The notes beneath the pieces are model-generated. The model was not told the origin of the DNA. It ran no database searches and was given only the letters and a program-made list of their open reading frames with translations. The position numbers and the translations under genes were made by a program. From contig JAFYSU010000004.1 of the NCBI GenBank assembly GCA_017559185.1, positions 1-64,000 of the forward strand: DNA of 64,000 nt. Reading direction: 5' to 3'. Below, in pieces: positions 28,511 to 37,511 of this stretch (its first letter is position 1; every line of letters begins with the position of its first letter). The DNA is from Oscillospiraceae bacterium. GTDB lineage: Bacteria; Bacillota; Clostridia; Oscillospirales; Ruminococcaceae.

Positions 28511-29749
28511 ATGTATGAAACACAGCAAAAACCGCAGACAGCCCTGCTTGTGGGGGTAGATACGGGTGATTACGACATAGACCGTTCGCTGGAAGAGCTC
28601 GAGGAGCTTGCACGGTCGGCAGGTGCCGAGGTTGTTGGCAAAGCAACGCAGAAACGACCAAACTTTGACCCTGCAACCTGCATTGGCAGCGGGCGACTTG
28701 CGCAGATTGGCGAGTTTGTTTCCAACGGTGAAATAGACATGGTAATATTCGACCACGAGCTTTCGCCTGCGCAGCTGCGAAACTTGGAAGACTGCTTGGA
28801 ATGTGCGGTTTTGGACAGAACAATGCTTATTTTGGACATCTTTGCACAACGCGCAACATCGAACGAAGGCCGTCTTCAGGTTGAATTGGCACAGCTTAAA
28901 TACCGCTTGCCGCGTCTTGCAGGTATTGGTAAAAGTATGTCCCGTTTGGGCGGTGGTATTGGTACTCGCGGTCCGGGGGAAACAAAGCTTGAAAGCGACA
29001 AGCGACACATTCGTCGCCGCATTGAAATGCTTAACGAAGAGCTTGAGGAAATGAAGCAGCGCCGTCAGCGTTTGCGTGAGCGCAGAAAAAAAGACGATTT
29101 TACAACGGTTGCAATTGTGGGTTATACCAATGTGGGTAAATCGACCTTGCTTAACAAGCTTACCGACAGTGGTGTGCTTGCCGAAGACAAGCTTTTTGCA
29201 ACACTTGACCCAACCGCAAGAGCACTTACACTGCCAAGCGGAAAGACCGTAATGCTTGTTGATACGGTTGGCTTGGTAAGCCGTTTGCCGCACCATTTGG
29301 TTGAGGCATTTAAATCCACACTGGAGGAAGCGGCAAATGCCGACCTTCTGCTTAATGTGTGTGATGTTTCCAGCCCCGACTTTGACCAGCAGCTTGAGGT
29401 TACAAAGGGACTGCTGAAGGATTTGAAGGCGGATAACATACCAACCGTTACCGTTTTGAACAAGTGCGACAAGCTGCCCGAAATGCCATTGGTGCTGGAC
29501 AGCCGTACAGCTGCAATATCGGCTAAAACGGGTGAAGGGCTTGAGGAAATGTTGGTGAAGATTGAAAAAAATCTTCCCGAAACACACCGTAAAGCAACAA
29601 TGCTTATTCCGTACAGTCACACAGCGTTGGTAGCGGAAATCCGTTCGACAGGCAAGGTAATGGAAGAAGAATTTACCGAAAAAGGTACTCGCCTTACTGC
29701 TTTGATAGACATGAAGCTGCTGCATAAGGTTGAGCAGTTTATAGAATAG
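28511..29749 (+). CDS. hflX: GTPase HflX
   Basis: 412 residues. N-terminal HflX domain with DHELSPAQLRNLE and RLQVELAQLKYRLPRL, then GGGIGTRGPGETKLE, a coiled coil, and a G domain: GYTNVGKSTL near 202, DTVGL near 254 and NKCD near 316. It splits stalled ribosomes. GGAGG lies 14 bases from the ATG, slightly far. Confidence 0.96.
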   Translation: MYETQQKPQTALLVGVDTGDYDIDRSLEELEELARSAGAEVVGKATQKRPNFDPATCIGSGRLAQIGEFVSNGEIDMVIFDHELSPAQLRNLEDCLECAVLDRTMLILDIFAQRATSNEGRLQVELAQLKYRLPRLAGIGKSMSRLGGGIGTRGPGETKLESDKRHIRRRIEMLNEELEEMKQRRQRLRERRKKDDFTTVAIVGYTNVGKSTLLNKLTDSGVLAEDKLFATLDPTARALTLPSGKTVMLVDTVGLVSRLPHHLVEAFKSTLEEAANADLLLNVCDVSSPDFDQQLEVTKGLLKDLKADNIPTVTVLNKCDKLPEMPLVLDSRTAAISAKTGEGLEEMLVKIEKNLPETHRKATMLIPYSHTALVAEIRSTGKVMEEEFTEKGTRLTALIDMKLLHKVEQFIE

Positions 29750-29783
29750 ACAGCAGAATAAATGACAAAAGGAGATTTTTAAA

Positions 29784-30761
29784 ATGAATAAAAAGGTACT
29801 TGTTTGCTTGGCGGCTGCATTGACATTTGCTTTTGCAGGATGCAGCGGTGCGGCAGATGCACAGGCACAGTTTGAAGCAGCTGCGAAAAGCATGAAGGAA
29901 GTAACCGGTGCAAACCAGATTTGCACACTTGATGTTGATATAATTCAGGAGGATGCACCGCAGGTAAGCTTTTTCGACAAGACAATAACCAGTGCATACT
30001 GCAACAGCGGTGCAGATGGTTTTACCCGTCTTGAAGCAAAACAGTTCGGTGAATCTCAGCACATTGAGGTGCTGTTTAAAGACGGCGGTATGTATCAAGC
30101 AATTGAAGGCGGTCGTTTTGTTGCTCTTAATGAAGAAAATGTTAATGCAGCAAAAGCCGACATGCTTCAGCTTTATCGTTACAAGCTGCCTGCAAAGCTT
30201 GCCGAAAACAAGGATAACCTTGAAAATGTTTCGGTGAAAAAGCAGGATGGTGCAAGCATTGTAAGCTGTTCTGTTAAGGAAGAAGCTGCACATGACTTTG
30301 CACAGTATTTCTTCATTGATTTTATTGTTGGGGACGAGGAAGTTCTTGAAGAAAACAAAAAAGAAATGCTTGAAACCATGAAGGAACAGCGTGAAATGCT
30401 GCCGGAGGAAGAACGCGCACAGTATACCGATGAAAAACTCATGGAAATGGCGGCTGCACAAATTGACGGTTTCAAACAGAATTATTTGAATTTGTTTGAT
30501 GCTGTGGAAGTTTCCAACATTCAGTACGAAGGTAAAATGGAAAACGGTATGATTGCATCACAAAAGGTGCAGGCTGATGCTGTTTACCGTGGTCAGAGCT
30601 ATCACATGGTATTTACCGACGAGTTCAGCAACATCAATGCTGAGGCTGATATGAGCGAAATGCCGCAGATGAACGAAGAAAACATTATTACAATGGAGCA
30701 GTATCAGCAGGAAATGATGCTTATGCAGATGATGCTTATGCAGATGCAGCAGGCTCAATAA
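29784..30761 (+). CDS. Lipoprotein of unknown function, Met/Gln-rich C-terminus
   Basis: 325 residues. Signal peptide with lipobox FAGC (Cys at ~20). The body looks like a DUF-type outer-surface lipoprotein with a beta-rich core and an acidic helical region (EEVLEENKKEMLETMKEQRE). The end, residues ~303-325, is a Met/Gln repeat (QQEMMLMQMMLMQMQQ). ATG after AAAGGAG, 34 bp after hflX. Function not recognised. Confidence 0.75.
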   Translation: MNKKVLVCLAAALTFAFAGCSGAADAQAQFEAAAKSMKEVTGANQICTLDVDIIQEDAPQVSFFDKTITSAYCNSGADGFTRLEAKQFGESQHIEVLFKDGGMYQAIEGGRFVALNEENVNAAKADMLQLYRYKLPAKLAENKDNLENVSVKKQDGASIVSCSVKEEAAHDFAQYFFIDFIVGDEEVLEENKKEMLETMKEQREMLPEEERAQYTDEKLMEMAAAQIDGFKQNYLNLFDAVEVSNIQYEGKMENGMIASQKVQADAVYRGQSYHMVFTDEFSNINAEADMSEMPQMNEENIITMEQYQQEMMLMQMMLMQMQQAQ

Positions 30762-30771
30762 ATAAAGTTAC

Positions 30772-30804
30772 AAAAAAAGAGCAGTCGTTGACTGCTCTTT
30801 TTTT
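30772..30804 (+). terminator. Terminator after the lipoprotein gene
   Basis: AAAAAAAGAGCAGTC / GACTGCTCTTTTTTT, loop GTT. Confidence 0.9.
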
Positions 30805-30828
30805 GTAACTCTGCGGGGATGTATTCTA

Positions 30829-30857
30829 TTGCAATTAAAGCGGCAAAATGGTACACT
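30829..30857 (+). promoter_or_regulatory. Promoter for glnN
   Basis: TTGCAA, 17 bp, TACACT, giving a leader of about 100 nt. Confidence 0.5.
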
Positions 30858-30961
30858 GAAAGTTAAATTAGGGGTTAATTTAATACCCGTGGAAGTGTTT
30901 TGTAAACTCGACTGTATAAAAACAGTCCAAAGATATTTTATGCCAAAGAGGGAGTAGGAAA

Positions 30962-33043
30962 ATGAATATTATTGAGATTTTCGGTACTCGTGTATTTAAT
31001 GATGATGCAATGCGTAAACACCTGACAAAAGGTGTTTACACAAGTCTTCAAAAAACAAGGGAACTTGGTGAAACACTTGACCCTGAAATTGCCGATGATG
31101 TTGCAAACGGCATGAAGGATTGGGCAATAGAGCAAGGGGCAACCCACTACACCCATTGGTTCCAGCCAATGAACAACATAACAGCAGGTAAGCACGACAG
31201 CTTTCTTAACTTTTCCGACGACGGCCGTGCTATTTTGGATTTTTCCGGCTCTGCACTTATTAAAGGTGAATCGGATGCTTCGTCCTTTCCAAGCGGCGGT
31301 TTGCGTGCGACCTTTGAAGCAAGAGGCTATACCGCATGGGACCCAACATCACCTGCTTTTGTAAGAGATAAAACCCTTTACATACCAACTGCATTTTGTT
31401 CATACGGCGGCGAGGCACTCGACGCAAAAACCCCGCTGCTGCGTTCCATGCAGGCAGTTTCCCGCGAGGGTGTACGCCTGCTGCGTGCTCTTGGGAATAC
31501 AACATCTACCGCTGTAATTCCTACTGTTGGTGCGGAACAGGAATACTTCCTTGTTGACCGTAAACTGTATGAAGAGCGTTTGGACCTTAAACTGTGCGGC
31601 AGAACCCTGTTGGGCAGCAAGTCTTCCAAAGGTCAGGAGCTTGATGACCATTACTGCGGAAGAATTAGAATTCGTATTTCCAAATTCATGCATGATTTGG
31701 ATGAGCGTTTGTGGAGCCTTGGCGTTGCAAGTAAAACCAAGCACAACGAAGCGGCTCCCGCACAGTATGAAATGGCACCGATTTTCTCCACAGCAAATAT
31801 TGCTTGTGACCATAATCAGCTTACCATGGAAATACTGCGCACAACTGCAAAGGAACATGGTTTTGCTTGCCTGCTGCACGAAAAACCATTTGACGGTATT
31901 AACGGCAGCGGTAAACACAATAACTATGCGCTTTCCACCGATGATGGCATAAACCTGCTTAAACCGGGCAGAAATCCAGGCTCCAACATTGTATTTTTGG
32001 TTACACTGTCAGCGTTTATTACTGCTGTGGATGAATATGCAGACCTGCTTAGTATGTCGGCATCCTGCCCCGGCAACGACCGCCGTCTTGGTGCGTGTGA
32101 AGCACCTCCATCCATTATTTCCATCTTCCTTGGCGGTCATCTTACCGATACACTGGTTATGGCGGCTCATGGTGATGCTGCTAAAGGCAATGGCAAAGCA
32201 ATGCTTAAAACAGGCATTGATGTTCTTAATGACCTGCTTAAAGACGAGTCCGACCGAAACAGAACCTCCCCATTTGCATTTACAGGCAACAAGTTTGAAT
32301 TCCGTATGGTTGGTTCAAGCCAGTCTATTTCCACCTCAAATGTGGTGCTGAATACCATTGTTGCCGATACATTCTCCAAGTTCTCGGAACGCTTGGAAAA
32401 ATCCGATGATATTCAAAAAACCGTTCGTGAAATAGTAGCGGATACTCTTGAAAATCACGGAAGAATTATCTTTAACGGAAACAACTATTCCAAGGAATGG
32501 CACGAAGAAGCAAAACGCCGCGGTCTGCCAATCCACAGCGGTGCGATTGATGCATACAAAGCATTTGTTGAAGAAAAAAATATCAAGCTGTTTGAACGAA
32601 TGGATGTATTCACACCTGTTGAATGCCGTGCTCGTTATGATATTTTGTTGGAAAACTACATCAAGGTGGTTTCCATTGAAGCAAAAACCTTGTTTGAAAT
32701 GGTAAAACGCCAGATTATTCCGGCAGCAGTAAACTACTGCGGAAAAATTGCAGCAAGCTTTAACCAGCTTTCCGCAGCGGGGGTACAGAATGCACAGGTT
32801 CAGAGTCATCTTGAAAAGCTTTCCGAATTGGCATCTGCAATTATTGTAAGAGCAGATAAACTGGAGGAAGTTGTTGCAAAAATCAATGATATTGCTAACG
32901 AAGAGCTAAAGGCGCATTTTATTCGCGATAATGTGGTTCCTGTAATGGAACAGCTTCGCGAAAGCTGCGATGCACTCGAAGCAATTACCGACAGAAAAGA
33001 ATGGCCAATGCCAACTTACACTGACCTGCTTCACAGAATTTAA
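30962..33043 (+). CDS. glnN: Glutamine synthetase type III
   Basis: 693 residues, the GSIII length (GSI is ~450). An extended N-terminal region with THYTHWFQPMN and PSGGLRATFEARGYTAWDP leads into the catalytic core with GAEQEYFLVD near residue 190, HNEAAPAQYEMAPIF, and GINGSGKHNNYALS near 320. It makes glutamine from glutamate, ammonia and ATP as a large oligomer. ATG after AGAGGGAG. Monocistronic, with its own promoter and terminator. Confidence 0.96.
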   Translation: MNIIEIFGTRVFNDDAMRKHLTKGVYTSLQKTRELGETLDPEIADDVANGMKDWAIEQGATHYTHWFQPMNNITAGKHDSFLNFSDDGRAILDFSGSALIKGESDASSFPSGGLRATFEARGYTAWDPTSPAFVRDKTLYIPTAFCSYGGEALDAKTPLLRSMQAVSREGVRLLRALGNTTSTAVIPTVGAEQEYFLVDRKLYEERLDLKLCGRTLLGSKSSKGQELDDHYCGRIRIRISKFMHDLDERLWSLGVASKTKHNEAAPAQYEMAPIFSTANIACDHNQLTMEILRTTAKEHGFACLLHEKPFDGINGSGKHNNYALSTDDGINLLKPGRNPGSNIVFLVTLSAFITAVDEYADLLSMSASCPGNDRRLGACEAPPSIISIFLGGHLTDTLVMAAHGDAAKGNGKAMLKTGIDVLNDLLKDESDRNRTSPFAFTGNKFEFRMVGSSQSISTSNVVLNTIVADTFSKFSERLEKSDDIQKTVREIVADTLENHGRIIFNGNNYSKEWHEEAKRRGLPIHSGAIDAYKAFVEEKNIKLFERMDVFTPVECRARYDILLENYIKVVSIEAKTLFEMVKRQIIPAAVNYCGKIAASFNQLSAAGVQNAQVQSHLEKLSELASAIIVRADKLEEVVAKINDIANEELKAHFIRDNVVPVMEQLRESCDALEAITDRKEWPMPTYTDLLHRI

Positions 33044-33050
33044 AAGAACT

Positions 33051-33082
33051 AAACGGAGTCACAACAAGTGACTCCGTTTTTT
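33051..33082 (+). terminator. Terminator after glnN
   Basis: AAACGGAGTCAC / GTGACTCCGTTTTTT, loop AACAA. Confidence 0.9.
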
Positions 33083-33117
33083 GTTCAAAACAGACAGGGA
33101 AAAGAATAGGAAGATTG

Positions 33118-33146
33118 TTGTATTATTAACGATAATGTGATATTAT
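33118..33146 (+). promoter_or_regulatory. Promoter for the MATE transporter gene
   Basis: TTGTAT, 17 bp, TATTAT. Confidence 0.5.
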
Positions 33147-33213
33147 ATTTACGATTATTTTACATTTTGTTGGCGAAGTAATTACCTAAAGAAAAAATGA
33201 GGGGTGACATATT

Positions 33214-34608
33214 TTGAGTCAGGTTAAAAAAGAAAACCCAATGGGCTATGCTCCCATAAACAAGATTTTATGGCAGTTTGCCATTCCGGCTACAGTGGCA
33301 ATAGTTGTTCAGTTCCTTTACAACATTGTTGACCAGATATTCATTGGTCAGGGTGTTGGTTATCTTGGGAATGCTGCAACTACCGTTGCACTTCCGCTTA
33401 TGACAATGGTAACATTCTTTACCACCTTCATTGGTGCGGGCGGCAGTGCTTTTGCGGCAATAAAAATGGGTGCAAAAGAACACGAAGTGGCAGAGGTTGC
33501 GTTGAACAACACCTTTGTTATGGCACTTTCCGCAGGGATTATTTATGCGGTTTTGGGACTTACTTTCCTTGAGCCAATACTGCGTTTCTTTGGTGCAACC
33601 GACAGTGTTCTGCCTTATGCAAAAGATTACGCAGGCATTCTGCTTGCAGCAGCACCTATTGCTGTTGTAGGTCCAAGTATATCCAACTTTGTTCGTGCAG
33701 ATGGTCAGCCAAGACTTGCAATGTACAGTGTTATGACAGGTGCTGTTCTTAACTGCTTCCTTGACCCGCTTTACATCTTTGTGTTTAAATGGGGCGTAAA
33801 AGGTGCGGCTATTGCGACCGTTACAGCACAGTGCATATCTGTAATTGTAAACTGCGGTTGGTTCCTCACCCGCGGCAGTATTCGTCTTAAACCAAGCAAA
33901 ATGAAGCTTGTTCCCGATATCTGTAAACAGATACTTACTTTGGGCAGCTCGTCTGCTGTTAACCAGATAGTTAACATTACAATGCAGATTATACTTAACA
34001 ACTCGTTGGCATTTTACGGTGCAATGTCGGCTATTGGTGCTGATATAGCACTCAGCTCCATGGGTATTACAATGAAAATAAGTATGCTGCTTACATCGCT
34101 TTGCCTTGGTATTGGTGTTGGCGCGCAGGCAATATTCGGATTTAACTACGGAGCTAAAAAGTACGACCGAGTTAAAAAGCTGTACAAAACCGCTGTAAGC
34201 TCGGCAGTTATGTCGCTCGTGGTTGGATGGGCTATCTGCCAGATATTCCCTACACAAATTGTTGCACTGTTCGGCGGCGGCAGTGAAGAATTCCGCAGCT
34301 TTGCAGTAATGTGCATTCGCGTTTATCTTGGTGCTATATTCTGTGCAGGTATTCAAATGGTTTCCGTTAACTACTTCCAGGCTACAGGCCAGCCGCTTAA
34401 AGCTACAATCCTGTCCTTGCTGCGTCAGGTTATTTTGATGCTGCCGCTGCTGCTCATAATTCCAAAATTCTTTGGAGTATACGGTGTACTGTATGCAGGT
34501 CCTATTACCGATGCTTTGGCAGCTGTTATTGTTTGCTTCCTTATCATTCCTGAAATGCGTCGTTTGGACAAACTTATTAAAGAAATGCCGGAGCCATCTC
34601 CGCTTTAA
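33214..34608 (+). CDS. MATE-family efflux transporter
   Basis: 464 residues with about 12 transmembrane helices in two similar halves. Family segments: LLQFAIPATVAIV-type first helix, YNIVDQIFIGQGVG, and in the second half GVGAQAIFGFNYGAKKYDR. It exports cationic drugs or metabolites using Na+ or H+. The start is TTG at 33214 after GGGGTGA. Confidence 0.93.
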   Translation: MSQVKKENPMGYAPINKILWQFAIPATVAIVVQFLYNIVDQIFIGQGVGYLGNAATTVALPLMTMVTFFTTFIGAGGSAFAAIKMGAKEHEVAEVALNNTFVMALSAGIIYAVLGLTFLEPILRFFGATDSVLPYAKDYAGILLAAAPIAVVGPSISNFVRADGQPRLAMYSVMTGAVLNCFLDPLYIFVFKWGVKGAAIATVTAQCISVIVNCGWFLTRGSIRLKPSKMKLVPDICKQILTLGSSSAVNQIVNITMQIILNNSLAFYGAMSAIGADIALSSMGITMKISMLLTSLCLGIGVGAQAIFGFNYGAKKYDRVKKLYKTAVSSAVMSLVVGWAICQIFPTQIVALFGGGSEEFRSFAVMCIRVYLGAIFCAGIQMVSVNYFQATGQPLKATILSLLRQVILMLPLLLIIPKFFGVYGVLYAGPITDALAAVIVCFLIIPEMRRLDKLIKEMPEPSPL

Positions 34609-34615
34609 ATGCAAG

Positions 34616-34644
34616 AAAAACTCTCCCGAAAGGGAGAGTTTTTT
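34616..34644 (+). terminator. Terminator after the MATE gene
   Basis: AAAAACTCTCCC / GGGAGAGTTTTTT, loop GAAA; it touches the stop codon of the minus-strand gene at 34643. Confidence 0.88.
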
Positions 34645-34915
34645 AATATTCGTCTGCAATTTTTTCTTGTTCAACAGCAAGCTCATCAAGTAATTTTACT
34701 GCCTCGTTAAGACCGTTTTCGCTTCCTTCAAAGCTGTGTGTCTGTAAGATTTCACTTTTTTCGTAGCAAAGGGGTCCGTTCCATATTTCAAGCTGCAATG
34801 ATTCTTCGACAAGAAGAATTTTAAAACGAAGATTTAAAAAGCTGCCGAAAAATGGATTTTTCTCTTTGAAATATACAAAGACAGGTATGTCGTAGCGGCT
34901 GTTTTCTCGTATCAT
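34643..34915 (-). CDS. Small hypothetical protein (90 aa)
   Basis: Not recognised. Beta-rich N-terminal half (RYDIPVFVYFKEKN, LRFKILLVEESLQLEIWNG) and an acidic helical C-terminus. The ATG at 34915 follows GGAGG by eight bases; a TTG 18 bases upstream overlaps that site. It lies 64 bp downstream of the XRE regulator on the same strand and may be cotranscribed with it. Confidence 0.6.
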   Translation of the reverse strand: MIRENSRYDIPVFVYFKEKNPFFGSFLNLRFKILLVEESLQLEIWNGPLCYEKSEILQTHSFEGSENGLNEAVKLLDELAVEQEKIADEY

Positions 34916-34979
34916 GGGCAAAGCCTCCAACAAATGTTATCGCATATAATTTAACACGAAAAAACAAAAAAAGCAAAAG

Positions 34980-35555
34980 CTACAGAAATTTGTAAAACAA
35001 CCCCTTGCTTGTGCTGTGCCAAAAAAGAATTCCGTGGCCGCGTTTGGGGATTCTTAGCTGAACATCCCATTCAGGGTATTGCTTGTATATCTGCAAATTA
35101 TCACCTGTGACAAAGGCTATAAATGAAATGTAATTATCTTTAGTCATTGGATGAGACGATGTTATATACCAATCGTTTTCGATTTGTTCGGTATTTATAT
35201 CATAGTTTTTTTGAGCTGTCAAAGGGGAAAGTTTTCGTGAACAGCAGCAAAGCTCAATGTTACTAAGGCTGGTAATTACATTCCCGCAAATTGGGCAAAC
35301 AAAAAATTTTATTTTTTTCATATTTCCGTTTTCAGCAGGTTTGGAAAGCATTTTGCCGCTGAGCAAACTTTCGATGTCTATTTCAAGTACAGTGCATAAA
35401 TCAGGCAGAAGTGAAAGGTCAGGGCAGCCACCGCCGTTTTCCCATTTGCTTACTGCTTTGTCGGTTACGCCAAGCTTTTCGGCAAGCTGTTTTTGTGTAA
35501 GCGATTTTTCGGTGCGCATAATACGAATAATATTGCCGATTTCCATACAGTTCAT
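34980..35555 (-). CDS. XRE-family regulator with C-terminal zinc ribbon
   Basis: 191 residues. Helix-turn-helix at ~6-60 (LTQKQLAEKLGVTDKAVSKWENG). A zinc-ribbon-like CPIC at ~87-90 is followed by CCC near 103-105. The remaining ~80 residues are an unassigned domain ending in a Phe/Trp-rich segment. ATG after GAGGTG. Upstream, in its likely promoter region, lies an 11-bp-arm palindrome. Confidence 0.85.
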   Translation of the reverse strand: MNCMEIGNIIRIMRTEKSLTQKQLAEKLGVTDKAVSKWENGGGCPDLSLLPDLCTVLEIDIESLLSGKMLSKPAENGNMKKIKFFVCPICGNVITSLSNIELCCCSRKLSPLTAQKNYDINTEQIENDWYITSSHPMTKDNYISFIAFVTGDNLQIYKQYPEWDVQLRIPKRGHGILFWHSTSKGLFYKFL

Positions 35556-35635
35556 GTTTTATCACCTCGGTTATTATTTTATAAAACAACGGAGAATAAA
35601 ACAATCCACGAAACGAAGATGAGGAAAAATGCGGG

Positions 35636-35663
35636 TATATACTATGGGTGCACATAGTATATA
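35636..35663. promoter_or_regulatory. Palindrome upstream of the XRE gene, candidate operator
   Basis: Perfect 11-bp arms TATATACTATG and CATAGTATATA around GGTGCA. It shares an ATATAC/GTATAT core with the palindrome at 35978, so one regulator may bind both. Confidence 0.55.
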
Positions 35664-35676
35664 AAGTAATACATAA

Positions 35677-35704
35677 CAAAAAAACGCTGTGTTTAACAGC
35701 GTTT
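35677..35704 (-). terminator. Terminator of the RHH gene
   Basis: On the minus strand AAACGCTGTT pairs with ACAGCGTTT, followed by a run of Ts. It overlaps the stop codon of the gene. Confidence 0.75.
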
Positions 35705-35912
35705 ACTTTTGATGCTTTCTTGCAGGTTTTACATTAATGTCAGGGTTAATTTTACCGGAAATAGCACCGTGTTCATCTTCAAAAGCCTTAATACTTTCTC
35801 GCACTAAAACTAATATATGGCTGTTTACTGAGCGACCTTCATAGTCGGCAACAAAGCTTAATTTTTCCAACATCTCTTCTTCTATTCGAATAGAAACACT
35901 TTTGACAGCCAT
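35703..35912 (-). CDS. Ribbon-helix-helix DNA-binding protein
   Basis: 69 residues. VKSVSIRIEEEMLEKLSFVADYEG followed by SVNSHILVLVRESIKAFE has the Arc/CopG ribbon-helix-helix pattern. The Lys/Arg-rich tail may aid DNA contact. The ATG at 35912 follows AAGGGTGA; an in-frame TTG 18 bases earlier overlaps that site. Flanked on both sides by strong palindromes; probably autoregulatory. It could be an antitoxin, but no toxin gene is adjacent. Confidence 0.8.
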   Translation of the reverse strand: MAVKSVSIRIEEEMLEKLSFVADYEGRSVNSHILVLVRESIKAFEDEHGAISGKINPDINVKPARKHQK

Positions 35913-35977
35913 AAAATCACCCTTTGCCAAATATACTGCGTATTTATTTTATATCCAAAATAATGTACAATGTGGAA

Positions 35978-36000
35978 TATAGATATACAGTATATCTATA
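35978..36000. promoter_or_regulatory. Palindrome between the RHH and SLOG genes, candidate operator
   Basis: Perfect 11-bp arms TATAGATATAC and GTATATCTATA around a single A. It sits between divergent starts at 35912 (minus) and 36027 (plus). Confidence 0.6.
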
Positions 36001-36026
36001 ACAAAAAAAGGGGAGGGGGTGAATGT

Positions 36027-36394
36027 GTGCGGGTTGCTATAGTAGGGTCAAGAACATTAAAGGTGGAGGGTTTACAATACTATTTACCGAAAGATGTTAG
36101 TGAAATTGTATCGGGAGGAGCTTGCGGAGTGGATGCATCGGCAAAAGAATATGCATTTACCAATGGGATAAAATACACAGAATTTTGCCGGATTACAAAA
36201 AATATGGAAAATCGGCACCGCTTAAGCGAAACATGGACATTATAAGTAATGCTGATATAGTTTTTGCTTTTTGGGATGGCAATTCAAGAGGAATGAAATT
36301 TGTTATAGAAAATTGCAAAAAAATAGGAATTCCTGTAAAGGTGTACATAAAATGCAGCGGAATTTCAGCAATAAAAAAGCATCATTCGGGATAA
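36027..36394 (+). pseudogene. SLOG/DprA-like nucleotide-binding protein, frameshifted
   Basis: Starts at GTG 36027, eight bases after GGAGGGGG. The first frame gives RVAIVGSRTLKVEGL and IVSGGACGVDASAKEYA, the Rossmann GSR and GGAxGVD motifs of the SLOG/DUF2493 group. In the run TTTT at 36183-36186 the frame is lost; one further T would give YTEFLPDYKKYGKSAP and continue in the second frame through NADIVFAFWDGNSRGMKF to 36394, completing a protein of ~122 residues. Relatives bind nucleotides or their derivatives. A sequencing error, slippage or genuine decay would all give this pattern. Confidence 0.75.
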
Positions 36395-36410
36395 GCCGAG
36401 TGATGCTTTT
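36374..36410 (+). terminator. Terminator after the SLOG gene
   Basis: AAAAAGCATCA...CGG pairs with CCG...TGATGCTTTT. It is symmetrical enough to serve the minus-strand reductase gene too. Confidence 0.75.
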
Positions 36411-36414
36411 GGTT

Positions 36415-36981
36415 TTAAAAACAACTGTCAATTTTATTTTTTGCTTCGGTTATGATTGCGGGGATATCCGCACCGTAAATATCCAAGCCCTCAGCTTTAA
36501 AACAAACGGTTTCGGGAATACCGTAAAACAGCGTTGCCAGCTTTTTGGCATAATCATAGCCAAGGTTTAATTCGTCAAAAACAGGGCCGCCTGCTGTTGT
36601 GAGGTAAATTAAGCGTTTAGCTTTGCACAAGCCTATTGGCTGTCCCTCAGGGGAATATTTAAAGGTAATTCCTGTAACGGTTATTGCTTCAAAATAAATT
36701 TTAAGCAGAGCAGGGAACATTAAATCCCAATACGGTGCAGCAATAATTATGGTGTCGGCAGCGGCAAATTGCTTTGCATATTTGAACATTGGGTCAGAAT
36801 AATCCGAATTTTTTAACGAGTCTCGTTTTTTTAGAGTCTCGCCGTCAAGGGCGGGAATTTTTTCGCTGTCAAGAATAAGTTCCTGCACCTCACCATCGAG
36901 TTTACCGAGAAGGTGTTTTGCCAACTCAAGCGTTCTTGACTCACTGCGTACGCAGGCGTTTACAAATAATATTTTTTCCAT
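36415..36981 (-). CDS. NAD(P)H-dependent oxidoreductase, flavodoxin-like fold
   Basis: 188 residues. The phosphate-binding start ILFVNACVRSESRTLELAKHLL, IIIAAPYWDLMFPALLKIYFEA and LTTAGGP near 130 are typical of the FMN-dependent azoreductase/quinone reductase family. It reduces quinones or azo and nitro compounds with NAD(P)H. ATG after AAGGAGG. Confidence 0.88.
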   Translation of the reverse strand: MEKILFVNACVRSESRTLELAKHLLGKLDGEVQELILDSEKIPALDGETLKKRDSLKNSDYSDPMFKYAKQFAAADTIIIAAPYWDLMFPALLKIYFEAITVTGITFKYSPEGQPIGLCKAKRLIYLTTAGGPVFDELNLGYDYAKKLATLFYGIPETVCFKAEGLDIYGADIPAIITEAKNKIDSCF

Positions 36982-37184
36982 AGTGGCCTCCTTAAAGATA
37001 AAGAGTCTTTAAACAAACTATATAACATTTATGCTGATTTTCAAAGAGGTTTATTGAAAAATGGTTTTATGTGTTAGTTTTTTGAATACAGTAATTTGCG
37101 TAAAAACAGTAAAACAGCAAAAGCTCGTCTTCTTGGGGCGGAACTAATCTCACCACCTTCGGTGGTTCTCATCCACAGGAAATA
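36982..37184. other. Intergenic, reductase to tRNA terminator
   Basis: About 200 bp. Near 37151-37168 there is a short perfect inverted repeat, ACCACC / GGTGGT around TTC, with no T run. Nothing else recognised. Confidence 0.4.
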
Positions 37185-37213
37185 AAAAAAACCTCGTCCA
37201 AAGACGAGGTTTT
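37185..37213 (-). terminator. Terminator of the tRNA-Thr/tRNA-Tyr unit
   Basis: AAAACCTCGTC / GACGAGGTTTT with an eight-base T run on the minus strand, just after the tRNA-Tyr 3' end. Confidence 0.9.
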
Positions 37214-37215
37214 CA

Positions 37216-37300
37216 TGGTGGGGACGGGTGGATTCGAACCACCGAAGTCAGAGACAACAGATTTACAGTCTGCCCCCTTTGGCCACTCGGGAACATCCCC
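37216..37300 (-). tRNA. tRNA-Tyr (anticodon GTA)
   Basis: 85 nt with encoded CCA. Acceptor stem GGGGATG, anticodon arm CAGACTGTAAATCTG, a long variable arm as expected for bacterial tRNA-Tyr, and T-arm GGTTCGAATCC. Confidence 0.95.
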
Positions 37301-37321
37301 ATATTAAATTAAGAGAAAAGC

Positions 37322-37397
37322 TGGAGCTGGTGGACGGACTCGAACCCCCGACCTGCTGATTACAAATCAGCTGCTCTACCAACTGAGCTACACCAGC
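37322..37397 (-). tRNA. tRNA-Thr (anticodon TGT)
   Basis: 76 nt with encoded CCA. Acceptor GCTGGTG, D-arm AGCTCAGTTGGTAGAGC, anticodon arm CTGATTTGTAATCAG, T-arm GGTTCGAGTCC. It precedes tRNA-Tyr by 21 bp in one transcript. Confidence 0.95.
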
Positions 37398-37511
37398 TTA
37401 TCGCTTGGCGTCATCAACATTTGCTGACGACGATTGTTATAATACCATGTAATTTCAAAAGTGTCAACACCTTTTTTCAAAAAAATCAAAAAAAGTTTAA
37501 ATTTATTAAAA

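Noticed and set aside
35703..36394. RHH protein as antitoxin with the SLOG protein as toxin
   Set aside because: The genes are divergent, not an operon, and SLOG proteins of this type are not known toxins; regulation through palindromes explains the layout better.
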